Below the pieces are notes generated by a model that was not told the origin of the DNA, searched no databases, and was given only the letters and a program-made list of their open reading frames with translations. A stretch of DNA of 64,000 nt from contig NZ_JAERVK010000006.1 of the NCBI RefSeq assembly GCF_016745425.1, positions 185,504 to 249,503 of the forward strand, given 5' to 3'. Position numbers and translations under genes: made by a program. Source of the stretch: Candidatus Methylomicrobium oryzae. GTDB taxonomy: Bacteria; Pseudomonadota; Gammaproteobacteria; Methylococcales; Methylomonadaceae. Position 1 is the first letter of the stretch. Every line of letters starts with the position of its first letter. Shown one piece after another: positions 40,194-51,109 of this stretch.

Positions 40194-40197
<4 letters not shown>
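38827..40197 (-). CDS. TolC/NodT-family outer-membrane efflux lipoprotein
   Basis: 456 residues. Lipoprotein signal ending LALAGC, then two tandem efflux repeats forming the beta barrel and periplasmic tunnel (LGRPPQQFEPQG; ALSQPIFQGGRLEGELERTK). The ATG overlaps the stop of the MacB-like gene, so all three transporter genes form one operon. It provides the outer-membrane exit duct for the exporter. The longer open frame upstream is not used because the lipobox fixes the start. Confidence 0.92.
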
Positions 40198-42142
<1,945 letters not shown>

Positions 42143-42146
<4 letters not shown>

Positions 42147-43348
42147 ATCCGCGGCATGCTCGGCGGTCTGTAACTATCCCGGCCCCGGTTATTTTTGGGG
42201 GAAGCCAGCGTCAGCCTGACCCGGTCGCCGACCGACAAGCCGTCGCGAATCTCGGCGAAGCGCCGGTTCTGCAATCCGACATGAATCACCTTTTCGCTTA
42301 CCCGGTTATCGGCTTCGACCGTCTTGACCTGGTAGGCTCTGCCCTTTCCGCTGTCCTGATCGTGCAACCGTTTGCCCAGCGCATTGACCGGGATCACCGG
42401 CACATGCCGGGCCTCGCCCAGCACGAAGAAAACCTGCGCGCTCATCCCGCTCATCAGCTGGCCGTCCTCATTGTCGACATCGACGAGCACGTTGTACAAA
42501 ACCACATTGTTCACCACTTCCGGGGTCGGCAGGATCTGCCGCACCACACCCTGCCAGCGGCGCTGATCCGAGCCGAGCGTGGTGAAATAGACGGGCATGC
42601 CAACCTTGATGCGCATAATGTCGGCTTCCGCAGTCTGAGAACGTACGGTCATCTTGTCGAGCTTGGCAAGCTGCATGATATTCGGGGTTTGCTGATTGGC
42701 GTTCAGGGTCTGGCCTTCGCGGGCAGTCTGCTGCACGACGGTGCCGTCCATCGAGGCGAAAATCTTGGTGTAGCCCAGATTGGTTCGGTCCCCCGCAAGC
42801 GTCGACTCAACTTGCTGTATTTGCGCCCTAATCGAATCGGCAACTGCCAGCGCGGCCTTGCTGTTGGATTCACTGTTCTGCAGCGTTTCCTGGCTGACCG
42901 CCTTGGTCGGGTACAATTTCCGATTGCGGGCATACTGACGGTCGGCAAACAGGATCAACGCCTCTTGCTGGACCAGTTGCGCTTTCAGATTATTGATACT
43001 GGCTTCATCCGCCTGCACGCGGGCCGCATAAATGCGCGGGTCGATTTGAGCCAACTGTTGGCCGGTTTTGACGACATCGCCGATCTCGACGAACAGTTTC
43101 TGCAACTGTCCGGTGACCTGGGCGCCGATATCGACATATTCCTTCGGCTCCAGTTTGCCTTGCGCGGTCACGTTTTCTTCGATGTCGCCGTAGGCGATTT
43201 CGACGATCGACTCTTTCATCGCCGCCTGAGCCGACTCGGTTTCCTTCTGAAAATAAAAACGCAACGCCGCGCCCGCTGTCATCAGCACAGCAAGCAGGCC
43301 GGCAAGCCAGTAGAGGTGCCGGCGAGTGATAAATGGTTTTGCCTGCAT
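42143..43348 (-). CDS. macA: MacA-like periplasmic adaptor (HlyD family)
   Basis: 401 residues from the ATG at 43348 (a TTG eight codons earlier is possible). N-terminal membrane anchor (LYWLAGLLAVLMTAGAAL), lipoyl halves (GKLEPKEYVDIGAQVTGQL) and a helical hairpin (KAQLVQQEALILFADRQYAR), then beta-barrel and membrane-proximal domains. It bridges MacB and the outer-membrane protein. First gene of the three-gene operon. Confidence 0.9.
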
Positions 43349-43871
43349 TAAAAACGACTTAAAAGAAAACAAGAATCATTCGCATAAATTGGCCGCATTG
43401 TAGCATAGCTGCATGCGTTTCAGGCTATTTTACGGAGAGATGACGGATCAACTTTCAAAAGGGAGGGAGGTGATAATCAGACTTTTAAAGACTCAGGCGC
43501 GGGTACAAGATAAATAACCTACGATCCGGCTCGGTTCCGGTTACCGTGAAAATTCGCCTAATTGTAGGGTGGATAAGCGGCAGCGCATCCACTCATTTAG
43601 GTGCCCCATGGTGATGCGCTGCCGCTTATCCACCCTACGCATCGTTGTAATATGAACTACATTTTCATCCGACAGGGTAAAAGCCGATTTTTATGACTGT
43701 TAAGTGGGAACGGCAGGCTGAGCCAAGCCCCCCTTGCAGAGCAGTTTTTCCGTCGCGGATTCTCACATTGAACCTTAGGCTTATTAAGGTATCTGCTTTT
43801 TGCATCGCCGATCACGCAGGCCGCCGGCAACGGGCGATAGCAGAGAACGGCTTTAGCCGGCTATCTGAAAT
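43349..43871. other. Intergenic gap with one repeat element
   Basis: About 520 bp. It holds the 26-bp-arm inverted repeat (43564-43638), the promoter side of macA and the downstream side of sodC. No open frame of substance. Confidence 0.6.
43564..43638. repeat. Inverted repeat, perfect 26-bp arms
   Basis: Arms 43564-43589 and 43613-43638, beginning GTAGGGTGGATAAGCGGCAG, 23-base spacer. Among the longest perfect arms in the window. Confidence 0.9.
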
Positions 43872-44393
43872 TCAGTTTCCGATGATCCCGCACGCAATCC
43901 GGCCCTTGCCGCCGCCGAGCGGTTCGGGTTCGTCCGAATAATTATCGCCGCCGGCATGAATGACCAACGCACGGCCTTTGATGTCCTCCATTTTCAGGCG
44001 CGAAGCCGTAACACTTTCGGCCGCCTTACCGTTCGCATCCACGACCAATTTCGGTAAGTCGCCTAAATGACCGCTGCCTTCCGGGCCTGCATGCTTTTTC
44101 GTGGCTTTCGGGTCGTAATGTCCGCCCGCAGCAAGCGCCGGCGTCATTTTACCGTCCTTTTCTTTCGCATCACAGCTTGGATTCTCGTGCAGATGAAACC
44201 CGTGCTCCCCCGCAGGCAATCCCTCAAGCACCGGCGTAAAAACCAGGCCATCCGGCGACTCGCTGATTTTGATGCTGCCGACCGCTTTTACCGTCCCCTG
44301 CGCGTTGACCGTATTCATCGGGACCGAAACTTCGGACGCAGCGGCATAACCGGCCGATAAAGCAAATAAGGCAACGACATGAATAGATTTCAT
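43872..44393 (-). CDS. sodC: Cu/Zn superoxide dismutase, periplasmic
   Basis: 173 residues with signal peptide (HVVALFALSAGYAAA). Metal ligands: HGFHLHE (copper), GGHYDP and HAGPEGSGHLGDLP (zinc), and the terminal HAGGDNYSDEP copper histidine. The structural disulfide Cys pair is in NPSCD and RIACG. It dismutates superoxide in the periplasm. Single gene. Confidence 0.96.
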   Translation of the reverse strand: MKSIHVVALFALSAGYAAASEVSVPMNTVNAQGTVKAVGSIKISESPDGLVFTPVLEGLPAGEHGFHLHENPSCDAKEKDGKMTPALAAGGHYDPKATKKHAGPEGSGHLGDLPKLVVDANGKAAESVTASRLKMEDIKGRALVIHAGGDNYSDEPEPLGGGKGRIACGIIGN

Positions 44394-44695
44394 TTGGCTC
44401 TCCGAATTAATGGCGAAATTTCTCCCATGGTAAAACCCGCATCAAGGTAAATCAACTGAAATAAACTCGGTTATTTTCCACCATCGCTGTTTTTCGATAG
44501 GTTTTTATCCCCTGTCCGAAGGTTATCCCATTTTTGAGAGTTTGAATCAATTATTTGAATAATCAAGGTTTTCGTAAATGGCCTGCATTTTGCTAACTCG
44601 CAAACGCTCCCGTACGAAAAAGCCGCAATATCCGGTGCTGCTTCACGTTCGCTGACAGAAAAATCATCGCAATTTTTAATTTCAGGAATACCGGT
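44394..44695. other. AT-rich intergenic region, nothing recognised
   Basis: 302 bp between two divergent genes, AT-rich around 44500-44580, so probably promoters. No hairpin or known motif noted. Confidence 0.5.
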
Positions 44696-45412
44696 ATGAA
44701 AAAAACCATGAATCCTCTCGGACTGACGGCCATCATTTTGAGTTCCCTCAGCCTTTCACCGTCCCCCGCTGTAGCGGACGACCTGCTGCAGGATGCCGGC
44801 AGTTGGCTGCAGATCGTCGGCGAAGGCAGTTTGAAAGTGGTGGACCCGAGCCTCGAAAAGGGACGCATCTGGCTGGAAGGACAATCCCGTTTCGACGATA
44901 ACTGGGATCATTGGTATCAAGGGATGGTCCGCACGGCCCTGGGCTATTCGCTGAGCGACCGGGCGACAATCTGGGCGGGCTATACCTGGCTGCCGACCCA
45001 AAACGTCGGTAAAGAGTATGTATCCCAGCAGGATGTCTGGCCGGCATTTCGTTACGTTTTGCCGACCGATTTCGGCACCCTCACGTTCAGAACGATGGTC
45101 GAAAGCAATTTCCTGAAAGGCGACGATGTCCGTTTCCGGCCTCGTCAGATGATCCGCTTCATGCATCCTTTGGAATTTGAACCGCGCTTGAGCCTGATCG
45201 CCTGGGATGAGTTTTTCATCCGTGCGAACACGACCCGCTTCGGCGGCAAGTCCGGCTTCGATCAGAACCGGGCGTTTGCGGGCCTCGGCTGGACCTTCAA
45301 TAAAAACTTCAGGGCCGAAGGAGGCTACCTGAACCAGTATCTGGACGACGCTACCCATACCGATAACACGATGCACCATTTGATCATGGGATCGCTGTAC
45401 ATCAACTTCTGA
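44696..45412 (+). CDS. DUF2490 outer-membrane beta-barrel protein
   Basis: 238 residues. Signal peptide (LTAIILSSLSLSPSPAVA), then amphipathic strands ending in a C-terminal Phe (GSLYINF), the outer-membrane insertion signal. Strands such as LSDRATIWAGYTWLPTQNVG match the DUF2490 family, function unknown. AGGA lies eight bases before the ATG. Convergent with maeB, sharing a terminator. Confidence 0.9.
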   Translation: MKKTMNPLGLTAIILSSLSLSPSPAVADDLLQDAGSWLQIVGEGSLKVVDPSLEKGRIWLEGQSRFDDNWDHWYQGMVRTALGYSLSDRATIWAGYTWLPTQNVGKEYVSQQDVWPAFRYVLPTDFGTLTFRTMVESNFLKGDDVRFRPRQMIRFMHPLEFEPRLSLIAWDEFFIRANTTRFGGKSGFDQNRAFAGLGWTFNKNFRAEGGYLNQYLDDATHTDNTMHHLIMGSLYINF

Positions 45413-45453
45413 TGCTGTCGCCCCGGACGGTCGATAAGCGTTTATCCATAACT

Positions 45454-45490
45454 GCAGACCTGCCGAATTTCGAAAATCCGGCAGGTCTGC
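45454..45490. terminator. Hairpin between convergent genes
   Basis: GCAGACCTGCCG (45454-45465) pairs exactly with CGGCAGGTCTGC (45479-45490) around a 13-base loop. It lies between the stops of the DUF2490 gene and maeB. No strong T-run, so termination strength is uncertain. Confidence 0.65.
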
Positions 45491-45499
45491 GCTCACCCA

Positions 45500-47812
45500 C
45501 TAAGCCGCTTCGTTCGCGTCCACGACGCAAAGCGCGGCCATGTTCACGATCCGCCGTACCGTCGCGGCCGGCGTCAGGATGTGCGCGGGCCGCGCGCAGC
45601 CGAGCAACACCGGCCCGATCGCGATGCCGCTGCCGGAGGCGATTTTGAGCAGGTTGTAGGCGATATTGGCGGCGTCGATGTTCGGCATCACCAACAGGTT
45701 CGCGCTGCCTTTCAGCTTCGTCTCCGGCATCATTTTTTTCAGCATCTCGTAATCAAGGGCGGTATCGCCGTGAATCTCGCCCTCGATTTCCAGCTCCGGC
45801 GCCTTTTCCCGAACGATCGCAAAGGCCGCGCGCATTTTTTGCGCGGATGCGCCGTCGCTGGTCCCGAAGTTCGAATGCGAGAGCAGCGCGACGCGGGGAG
45901 TCAGCCCGAATTGGCGCATCCGCTCGGCCGCGAGCAAGGTGATTTCGGCGAGCTGCTCCGCATTCGGGTCATAGTTGATATGGGTATCGACCAGCAAAAT
46001 CTGGCGGTCGGGCAGAATCAGGCCGTTCATCGCCGCATAGACGTTCACGCCCGCCCGCTTGCCGAGCACCTGGTCGATATAGCGCAGATGCGAAGCCGTC
46101 GTCCCGAAAAGCCCGCAGATCATCCCGTCAGCATAGCCCTTATGCACCAGCATCGCGGCAATCAAGGTATGGCGGCGGCGCATTTCGAGTTTCGCATAAT
46201 CCTCGCTGACGCCTTTGCGCACGGTCATGTCGAGATAGGATTTCCAGAAATCGCGGTAACGCTCGTCGTATTCCGGGTTCACGACCGTAAAATCGACATC
46301 GGGCCGGATGCGCAGCCCCAGCCGTTCGATCCGCTGCTGCAGTACCGCGGGCCGCCCGACCAGGGTCGGATAGGCGATATTTTCGTCGACCAGCATCTGC
46401 ACCGCGCGCAGCACCCGCTGTTCCTCGCCTTCGGCGAACACGATCCGTTTTTTCGACGCCGGAATTTGCTTGGCGATCCGAAACACCGGCTTCATGAAAG
46501 TCCCGCTGTGATAAACGAACTGCTGCAAGCGTTCAATATAAGCCGGCATGTCCCGGATCGGGCGAGCCGCGACGCCCGATGCCTCCGCCGCCGCCGCAAT
46601 CGCGGGCGCGATTTTGGTCATCAGACGCGGATCGAAAGGCTTCGGAATGATATAGTCCGGGCCGAAACTCAACTCGTCGATCCCGTAAATGCTGGCGACG
46701 ATTTCGGACTGTTCCGCCTGGGCCAGCTCGGCGATTGCATGCACGGCCGCAATTTCCATCGCCCGGGTAATGGTCGTCGCGCCGGAGTCCAACGCGCCGC
46801 GGAAAATATACGGAAAGCACAAGGCGTTGTTGACCTGATTCGGATAATCGGAACGGCCGGTCGCGATTACCGCATCATCGCGCACGGCAGCCACCTCTTC
46901 GGGCAGGATTTCGGGATCGGGATTGGCCAGCGCCAGAATCAAAGGGCGTACTGCCATCATTTTGACCATTTCGGGCTTCAGGACGCCGCCGGCGGACAGG
47001 CCCAGAAAGATATCCGCGCCCGGAATCGCCTCCCCCAGGGTCCGTACCTCAGTATCGCGGGCAAAACGCGCCTTGTTCGGGTCCATGCCCTCGGCGCGCC
47101 CCGTATAAACGACGCCGTGATGGTCGGTCACGAGGATATTCTCGGCCGGAAACCCAAGGTCGATCAGCAAATCCAGACAAGCCAGCGCCGCGGCACCGGC
47201 GCCCGAAACGACCAGTTTACACTGGCCGAACGTTTTGCCGACGATTTTCAACCCGTTCAGGATCGCGGCGCCGACGATGATCGCGGTGCCGTGCTGGTCG
47301 TCATGGAAGACCGGGATCTTCATCCTTTCGCGCAGCTTGCGCTCGATATAGAAACATTCGGGCGCCTTGATGTCTTCCAGATTGATGCCGCCGAACGTCG
47401 GCTCGAGCGCCGCGATGATGTCGCAAAGTTTGTCAGGGTCCTTTTCGTCGATCTCAATGTCGAACACATCGATGCCGGCGAATTTCTTGAACAGCACGCC
47501 CTTCCCTTCCATGACCGGTTTAGCCGCCAGCGGCCCGATATTGCCAAGGCCCAGCACCGCGGTGCCGTTGCTGATCACCGCAACCAGATTGCTGCGCGCG
47601 GTGTATTTGAAGACGCTGGCCGGATCGGCCGCGATGGCCTCGCAGGCCGCCGCGACCCCCGGCGAGTAGGCCAGCGACAGATCGCGCTGGCTGGTCAGGG
47701 GCTTGATCGGCGTGACGCTGATCTTGCCGGGCGCCGGAAATTCGTGATATTCGAGCGCGGCCTCGCGCAGTTGCCTGCGCAGTTCGCCGTTGGAGTGGTC
47801 TGATGACTGCAT
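45500..47812 (-). CDS. maeB: NADP-dependent malic enzyme, MaeB type
   Basis: 770 residues, full length (E. coli MaeB 759). N-terminal malic domain ([20 protein letters not shown]; metal site EDI in [14 protein letters not shown]), NAD(P)-binding domain ([20 protein letters not shown]), and a C-terminal phosphotransacetylase-like domain from ~430 that is regulatory rather than catalytic. It converts malate to pyruvate with NADPH, feeding biosynthesis. AAGGGA precedes the ATG. The opposite strand is open for 740 codons but is a shadow. Confidence 0.97.
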   Translation of the reverse strand: MQSSDHSNGELRRQLREAALEYHEFPAPGKISVTPIKPLTSQRDLSLAYSPGVAAACEAIAADPASVFKYTARSNLVAVISNGTAVLGLGNIGPLAAKPVMEGKGVLFKKFAGIDVFDIEIDEKDPDKLCDIIAALEPTFGGINLEDIKAPECFYIERKLRERMKIPVFHDDQHGTAIIVGAAILNGLKIVGKTFGQCKLVVSGAGAAALACLDLLIDLGFPAENILVTDHHGVVYTGRAEGMDPNKARFARDTEVRTLGEAIPGADIFLGLSAGGVLKPEMVKMMAVRPLILALANPDPEILPEEVAAVRDDAVIATGRSDYPNQVNNALCFPYIFRGALDSGATTITRAMEIAAVHAIAELAQAEQSEIVASIYGIDELSFGPDYIIPKPFDPRLMTKIAPAIAAAAEASGVAARPIRDMPAYIERLQQFVYHSGTFMKPVFRIAKQIPASKKRIVFAEGEEQRVLRAVQMLVDENIAYPTLVGRPAVLQQRIERLGLRIRPDVDFTVVNPEYDERYRDFWKSYLDMTVRKGVSEDYAKLEMRRRHTLIAAMLVHKGYADGMICGLFGTTASHLRYIDQVLGKRAGVNVYAAMNGLILPDRQILLVDTHINYDPNAEQLAEITLLAAERMRQFGLTPRVALLSHSNFGTSDGASAQKMRAAFAIVREKAPELEIEGEIHGDTALDYEMLKKMMPETKLKGSANLLVMPNIDAANIAYNLLKIASGSGIAIGPVLLGCARPAHILTPAATVRRIVNMAALCVVDANEAA

Positions 47813-47939
47813 TGCCGCGATCCCTTTCTTGAGTTCCGGAATGTCTTTGATTCTACCAGAGTTGAGAAGGCGAAATCGCTAAAATCGGCGGATGAACTGC
47901 CAAGCGCCGGCACAGCCTGAAAAATAGAGGGCCGAGCCG

Positions 47940-48365
47940 TTAATTTCCCGCCAGCAGAATCTCGCGCACGGCCTGATATTCCCGCAGACGTTCGCGATCC
48001 TTTTCGGTCGGCTCGGCAATGCGCGACAGATTCATGTTGTCCGCGACGTCCGCCAGTTTGACCGCCCGGGCAATCGGGTTCCGCACGGCACGCTCAGCCG
48101 CTTCAATGCGCGACTCGCCCGGCTCCTTGGTCAAGGCACGCACCGCTTCTATCACTTCCACCGGAAAATTCTCGTCGGCGAGATCCTCGATCGAAATGTC
48201 GGAATCCTCCACTACGTCATGCAGTATCGCTGCCAGACGTTCGTACGGAGAGTCGACCGACAGCATCACCCGAAGCGGGTGCAGGATATACGGCTGGCCG
48301 GCTTTATCCAGTTGGCCCGCGTGGGCTTTGACCGCAATCTCTATGGCTTTTTCCAATGTGGACAT
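47940..48365 (-). CDS. Stand-alone HD hydrolase of the SpoT/MESH1 type
   Basis: 141 residues comprising only the HD domain of RelA/SpoT proteins: HAGQ...YILHPLRV, the metal pair in ILHDVVED, LTKEPGESR, and KLADVADNMNL. No synthetase, TGS or ACT domain. By family it would hydrolyse (p)ppGpp or a related nucleotide; this is inferred. GGGAGA precedes the ATG. It is the last gene before the rpoH terminator, transcribed in the same direction. Confidence 0.85.
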   Translation of the reverse strand: MSTLEKAIEIAVKAHAGQLDKAGQPYILHPLRVMLSVDSPYERLAAILHDVVEDSDISIEDLADENFPVEVIEAVRALTKEPGESRIEAAERAVRNPIARAVKLADVADNMNLSRIAEPTEKDRERLREYQAVREILLAGN

Positions 48366-48439
48366 GCTCTTTCTCCCTTTGTTACTGCAATTTAATAATG
48401 CTTCCGACGCGCCGGACTTCGGAAAATTCCGCCAATAAA

Positions 48440-48470
48440 AAAGGCTTAACGGAAATTCCGTTAAGCCTTT
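48440..48470 (-). terminator. Strong Rho-independent terminator after rpoH
   Basis: Perfect 15-bp stem (AAAGGCTTAACGGAA and complement) with a single central base, followed on the minus strand by TTTTTTATT. 26 bp beyond the rpoH stop. Confidence 0.92.
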
Positions 48471-48495
48471 GTGAAACCGGTGCGGTCTCAGCGAA

Positions 48496-49350
48496 TCAAG
48501 CCGCCAATACCGCGGTCCGCAATTTCTTCATCGCATTCTGCTCAAGCTGGCGAATCCTTTCGGCGGATACGTTGTAGCGCTCGGCCAATTCGTGCAGCGT
48601 CGCTTTTTTATCCGCCAGCCAGCGGCTGGACAGAATGTCCAGGCTGCGCTCGTCCAGTTCGGACAAGGCTCCGGACAGTAATTCCTGCTCATGGCCGGAC
48701 CATTCCTCGTTCTCCAGCAACAGGGCTGGATCGGCACCGTGCTGTTGCAGATAATGGGTCGGCGCGACGTAAGTCTGCTCCTCTTCATCGTCGACCGGCA
48801 GGTCGAACGAAACGTCGCGGTTGCTCAGGCGCTGCTCCATTTCGTACACCGTGCTGACTTCGACATCGAGGTCGTCGGCGATCGCCTTGGCTTCGTCGTT
48901 CGAGAGCCAGCCGAGGTTTTGCTTGGATTTGCGCAGATTGAAGAACAGTTTGCGCTGAGCCTTGGTAGTCGCGACTTTCACGATGCCCCAGTTCTTGATC
49001 ACGTATTCGTGAATCTCGGCTTTGATCCAGTGCACCGCAAACGACACCAGGCGTACACCGATGTCCGGATCGAAGCGTTTGACTGCCTTCATCAGGCCGA
49101 TATTGCCTTCCTGAATGATGTCCGGCATCGACAGGCCGTAGCCGCTGTAGCCCCGCGCCACATGCACCACGAAGCGCAAATTGGTCATCACCAGCTGCCG
49201 CGCAGCTTCCAGATCGCCGTGATCTCTAAACCTTATCGCCAATTCGCGCTCCTGCTCGGACGTCAATCTGGGCATTTGCCGGACCAGATTCAAATAAGCA
49301 TCGAAAGTACCGGCCGATAAATTAACAGGTAAGGTTAATGCATGACTCAT
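48496..49350 (-). CDS. rpoH: Heat-shock sigma factor RpoH (sigma-32)
   Basis: 284 residues, the same length as E. coli sigma-32. Region 2 (MPDIIQEGNIGLMKAVKRFD, with the -10 recognition helix), the RpoH box QRKLFFNLRKSK, and region 4.2 helix-turn-helix (LHELAERYNVSAERIRQLEQ) are present. It directs transcription of chaperone and protease genes. It follows ftsX by 83 bp, the usual order, and that gap contains a perfect CIRCE element, so HrcA control is predicted. GAGG lies 12 bases before the ATG. Confidence 0.97.
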   Translation of the reverse strand: MSHALTLPVNLSAGTFDAYLNLVRQMPRLTSEQERELAIRFRDHGDLEAARQLVMTNLRFVVHVARGYSGYGLSMPDIIQEGNIGLMKAVKRFDPDIGVRLVSFAVHWIKAEIHEYVIKNWGIVKVATTKAQRKLFFNLRKSKQNLGWLSNDEAKAIADDLDVEVSTVYEMEQRLSNRDVSFDLPVDDEEEQTYVAPTHYLQQHGADPALLLENEEWSGHEQELLSGALSELDERSLDILSSRWLADKKATLHELAERYNVSAERIRQLEQNAMKKLRTAVLAA

Positions 49351-49387
49351 GATGTAATGTACCTCGGTTAGTCAACTTGATTTAATT

Positions 49388-49414
49388 TTAGCACTCTCAA
49401 ACTCTGAGTGCTAA
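49388..49414. promoter_or_regulatory. CIRCE operator (HrcA binding site) upstream of rpoH
   Basis: TTAGCACTC, nine bases, GAGTGCTAA: an exact match to the CIRCE consensus at every arm position. It sits 38 bp before the rpoH start codon, within the 83-bp ftsX-rpoH gap. HrcA binds CIRCE and represses until heat shock. It normally controls groESL or dnaK; no chaperone gene is near here. Confidence 0.95.
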
Positions 49415-49433
49415 TAATTTTACAAGTTCAACA

Positions 49434-50444
49434 CTACTCGGGCCGCAATTGCCGAAGCTGATAGGCCAGAACCGCCCAGGAGCCCGCCACCCCGAGCCCC
49501 GAAGACAACAGGACCAGAAAAACCGACTCGCCGTAATCGAGAAAACGCAAATGAAAGCTGCCCTCGTAAAGCAGCGACAGGTTCTCGACCGAACGCCACA
49601 ACAGCAGCATGATCGCGGTCACGATGAACCAGGCTGCCACGCCGGACAAAAAACCGATCCAGAAGCCGCCGTACAAAAAAGGCCGCTGAATGAAGCGATT
49701 GGTCGCGCCGACCAGTTTTGCGATCACGACTTCCTCGCGCCGATTATGCAATTCCAACCGTATCGTATTGCCGGTGATGAACAGCACGCCAAGCCCGAGC
49801 AGAATGCTGATGCTCTCGGTCGCCTGTTCGGCGAGCCGGATGATCGACTGCATCCGTTCGAGCCACTGCATGTCCATCTGCGCCTCGTCGACTTCAGGAT
49901 ATTGCAGCAAGGCTTGCTGGAGTCTTTTCAACGCATCGACATTCGACTGCGCCGGCGTCGGCAATACTTCGAGCACGACCGGCAGCGGATTGCCTTCAAG
50001 CGCATCAAGCGCGGCGTCCAGACCGCTGTTGGCCTTGAATTCGGTCAGCGCCTGCGCTTTGCCGATCAGTTTGATCTCGGCAATTTCATGATTCTTGCTG
50101 ATTTTTTCGACCAGCCTGCGCGCCTCGGCTTCGGTTACCGCATCTTTCAGGAACAGCGAGATCTGGTTGCTCGACTCGATCGTACCGGTCAATTGTTCCA
50201 GATTCTCGACCAGCAGGTAAAAACAGGCGGCCAGCGCGATCGAAATCGCAAGCACGCCGACCGTCAACGCAGTCGTGAACGGCTTGTCGACAAGCCGCCC
50301 TAGGCTGGAAAACAGCGCATGCGCATGCAAATCGCGATAGGCGTGCAGTTTGTCGAAAAAATCGCCGCCGGCAATCTTGTTCTGGGGGATTTCCTGGCGT
50401 AGCTGCGGTTTAGGTTTAACCGGTTTAACAGCGCGTTTCATCAT
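49434..50444 (-). CDS. ftsX: Cell division protein FtsX
   Basis: 336 residues, four membrane helices (ALTVGVLAISIALAACFYLL; SISILLGLGVLFITGNTIRL; two more at the end) with a periplasmic domain between the first two. It transmits FtsE ATP hydrolysis to peptidoglycan hydrolase activation at the septum. The start is directly after the ftsE stop. The cytoplasmic N-terminus is Lys/Pro-rich. Confidence 0.96.
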   Translation of the reverse strand: MMKRAVKPVKPKPQLRQEIPQNKIAGGDFFDKLHAYRDLHAHALFSSLGRLVDKPFTTALTVGVLAISIALAACFYLLVENLEQLTGTIESSNQISLFLKDAVTEAEARRLVEKISKNHEIAEIKLIGKAQALTEFKANSGLDAALDALEGNPLPVVLEVLPTPAQSNVDALKRLQQALLQYPEVDEAQMDMQWLERMQSIIRLAEQATESISILLGLGVLFITGNTIRLELHNRREEVVIAKLVGATNRFIQRPFLYGGFWIGFLSGVAAWFIVTAIMLLLWRSVENLSLLYEGSFHLRFLDYGESVFLVLLSSGLGVAGSWAVLAYQLRQLRPE

Positions 50445-51101
50445 TTAGCCTGCCACCAGCCGGCCGTGGTCCAGCGTCAAAACGCGCCGATCCATTTTTT
50501 GAATCAAAGCGATATCGTGAGATACGATCAATACGGTAACTCCTACCTGTTGAAATCGGGTAAACAAGGTCATGATTTCCGCCGCCAGCTCAGGGTCCAG
50601 ATTGCCGGTCGGCTCGTCGGCCAGGATCATCGGCGGCTTGTTCACCACCGCGCGGGCGATCCCGACGCGCTGCTGTTCGCCGCCGGATAAGGTCAGCGGA
50701 TATTTTTTCTCCTTGCCCGAAAGCCCGACCTTATCCAGCGCCGCTCTGACCTTCCGGGCAATTTCGTGATGCCCGTAACCGGCCACCGCAAGCGGCAGCG
50801 CTACATTGTCGAATACGGTGCGATCCTGCAGCAGCTTGAAGTCCTGAAAAATCAGCCCCATTTTGCGGCGCAAAAAGGGAATCTGACGATCCTGCGCATG
50901 ACTGACATTATGGCCCCCCAAATAGATCTGTCCGCGGCTGGCGCGCTCGATCAGCGCAATCAGCTTGAACAGCGTGCTTTTCCCGGCCCCGGAATGGCCG
51001 GTCAGAAACGCCATCTCGCCGCGCTCCAGATGGAAGCTGATGTTGCTCAGCACATCCCCGGCCTCGGAATAGCGTTTGCTCACGTTATCGAACTTTAACA
51101 T
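50445..51101 (-). CDS. ftsE: Cell division ATP-binding protein FtsE
   Basis: 218 residues. Walker [11 protein letters not shown], signature [15 protein letters not shown], Walker [13 protein letters not shown]. The opening [10 protein letters not shown] matches FtsE. ATG at 51101 with AAGGA just before it is used; a TTG at 51113 overlaps the FtsY stop. ATPase partner of FtsX. Confidence 0.96.
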   Translation of the reverse strand: MLKFDNVSKRYSEAGDVLSNISFHLERGEMAFLTGHSGAGKSTLFKLIALIERASRGQIYLGGHNVSHAQDRQIPFLRRKMGLIFQDFKLLQDRTVFDNVALPLAVAGYGHHEIARKVRAALDKVGLSGKEKKYPLTLSGGEQQRVGIARAVVNKPPMILADEPTGNLDPELAAEIMTLFTRFQQVGVTVLIVSHDIALIQKMDRRVLTLDHGRLVAG

Positions 51102-51109
51102 AGTCCTTG

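Noticed and set aside
45581..47803. 740-codon open frame on the strand opposite maeB
   Set aside because: It mirrors a well-recognised malic enzyme codon by codon; long antisense frames are common in GC-rich genes and the translation has no family features.
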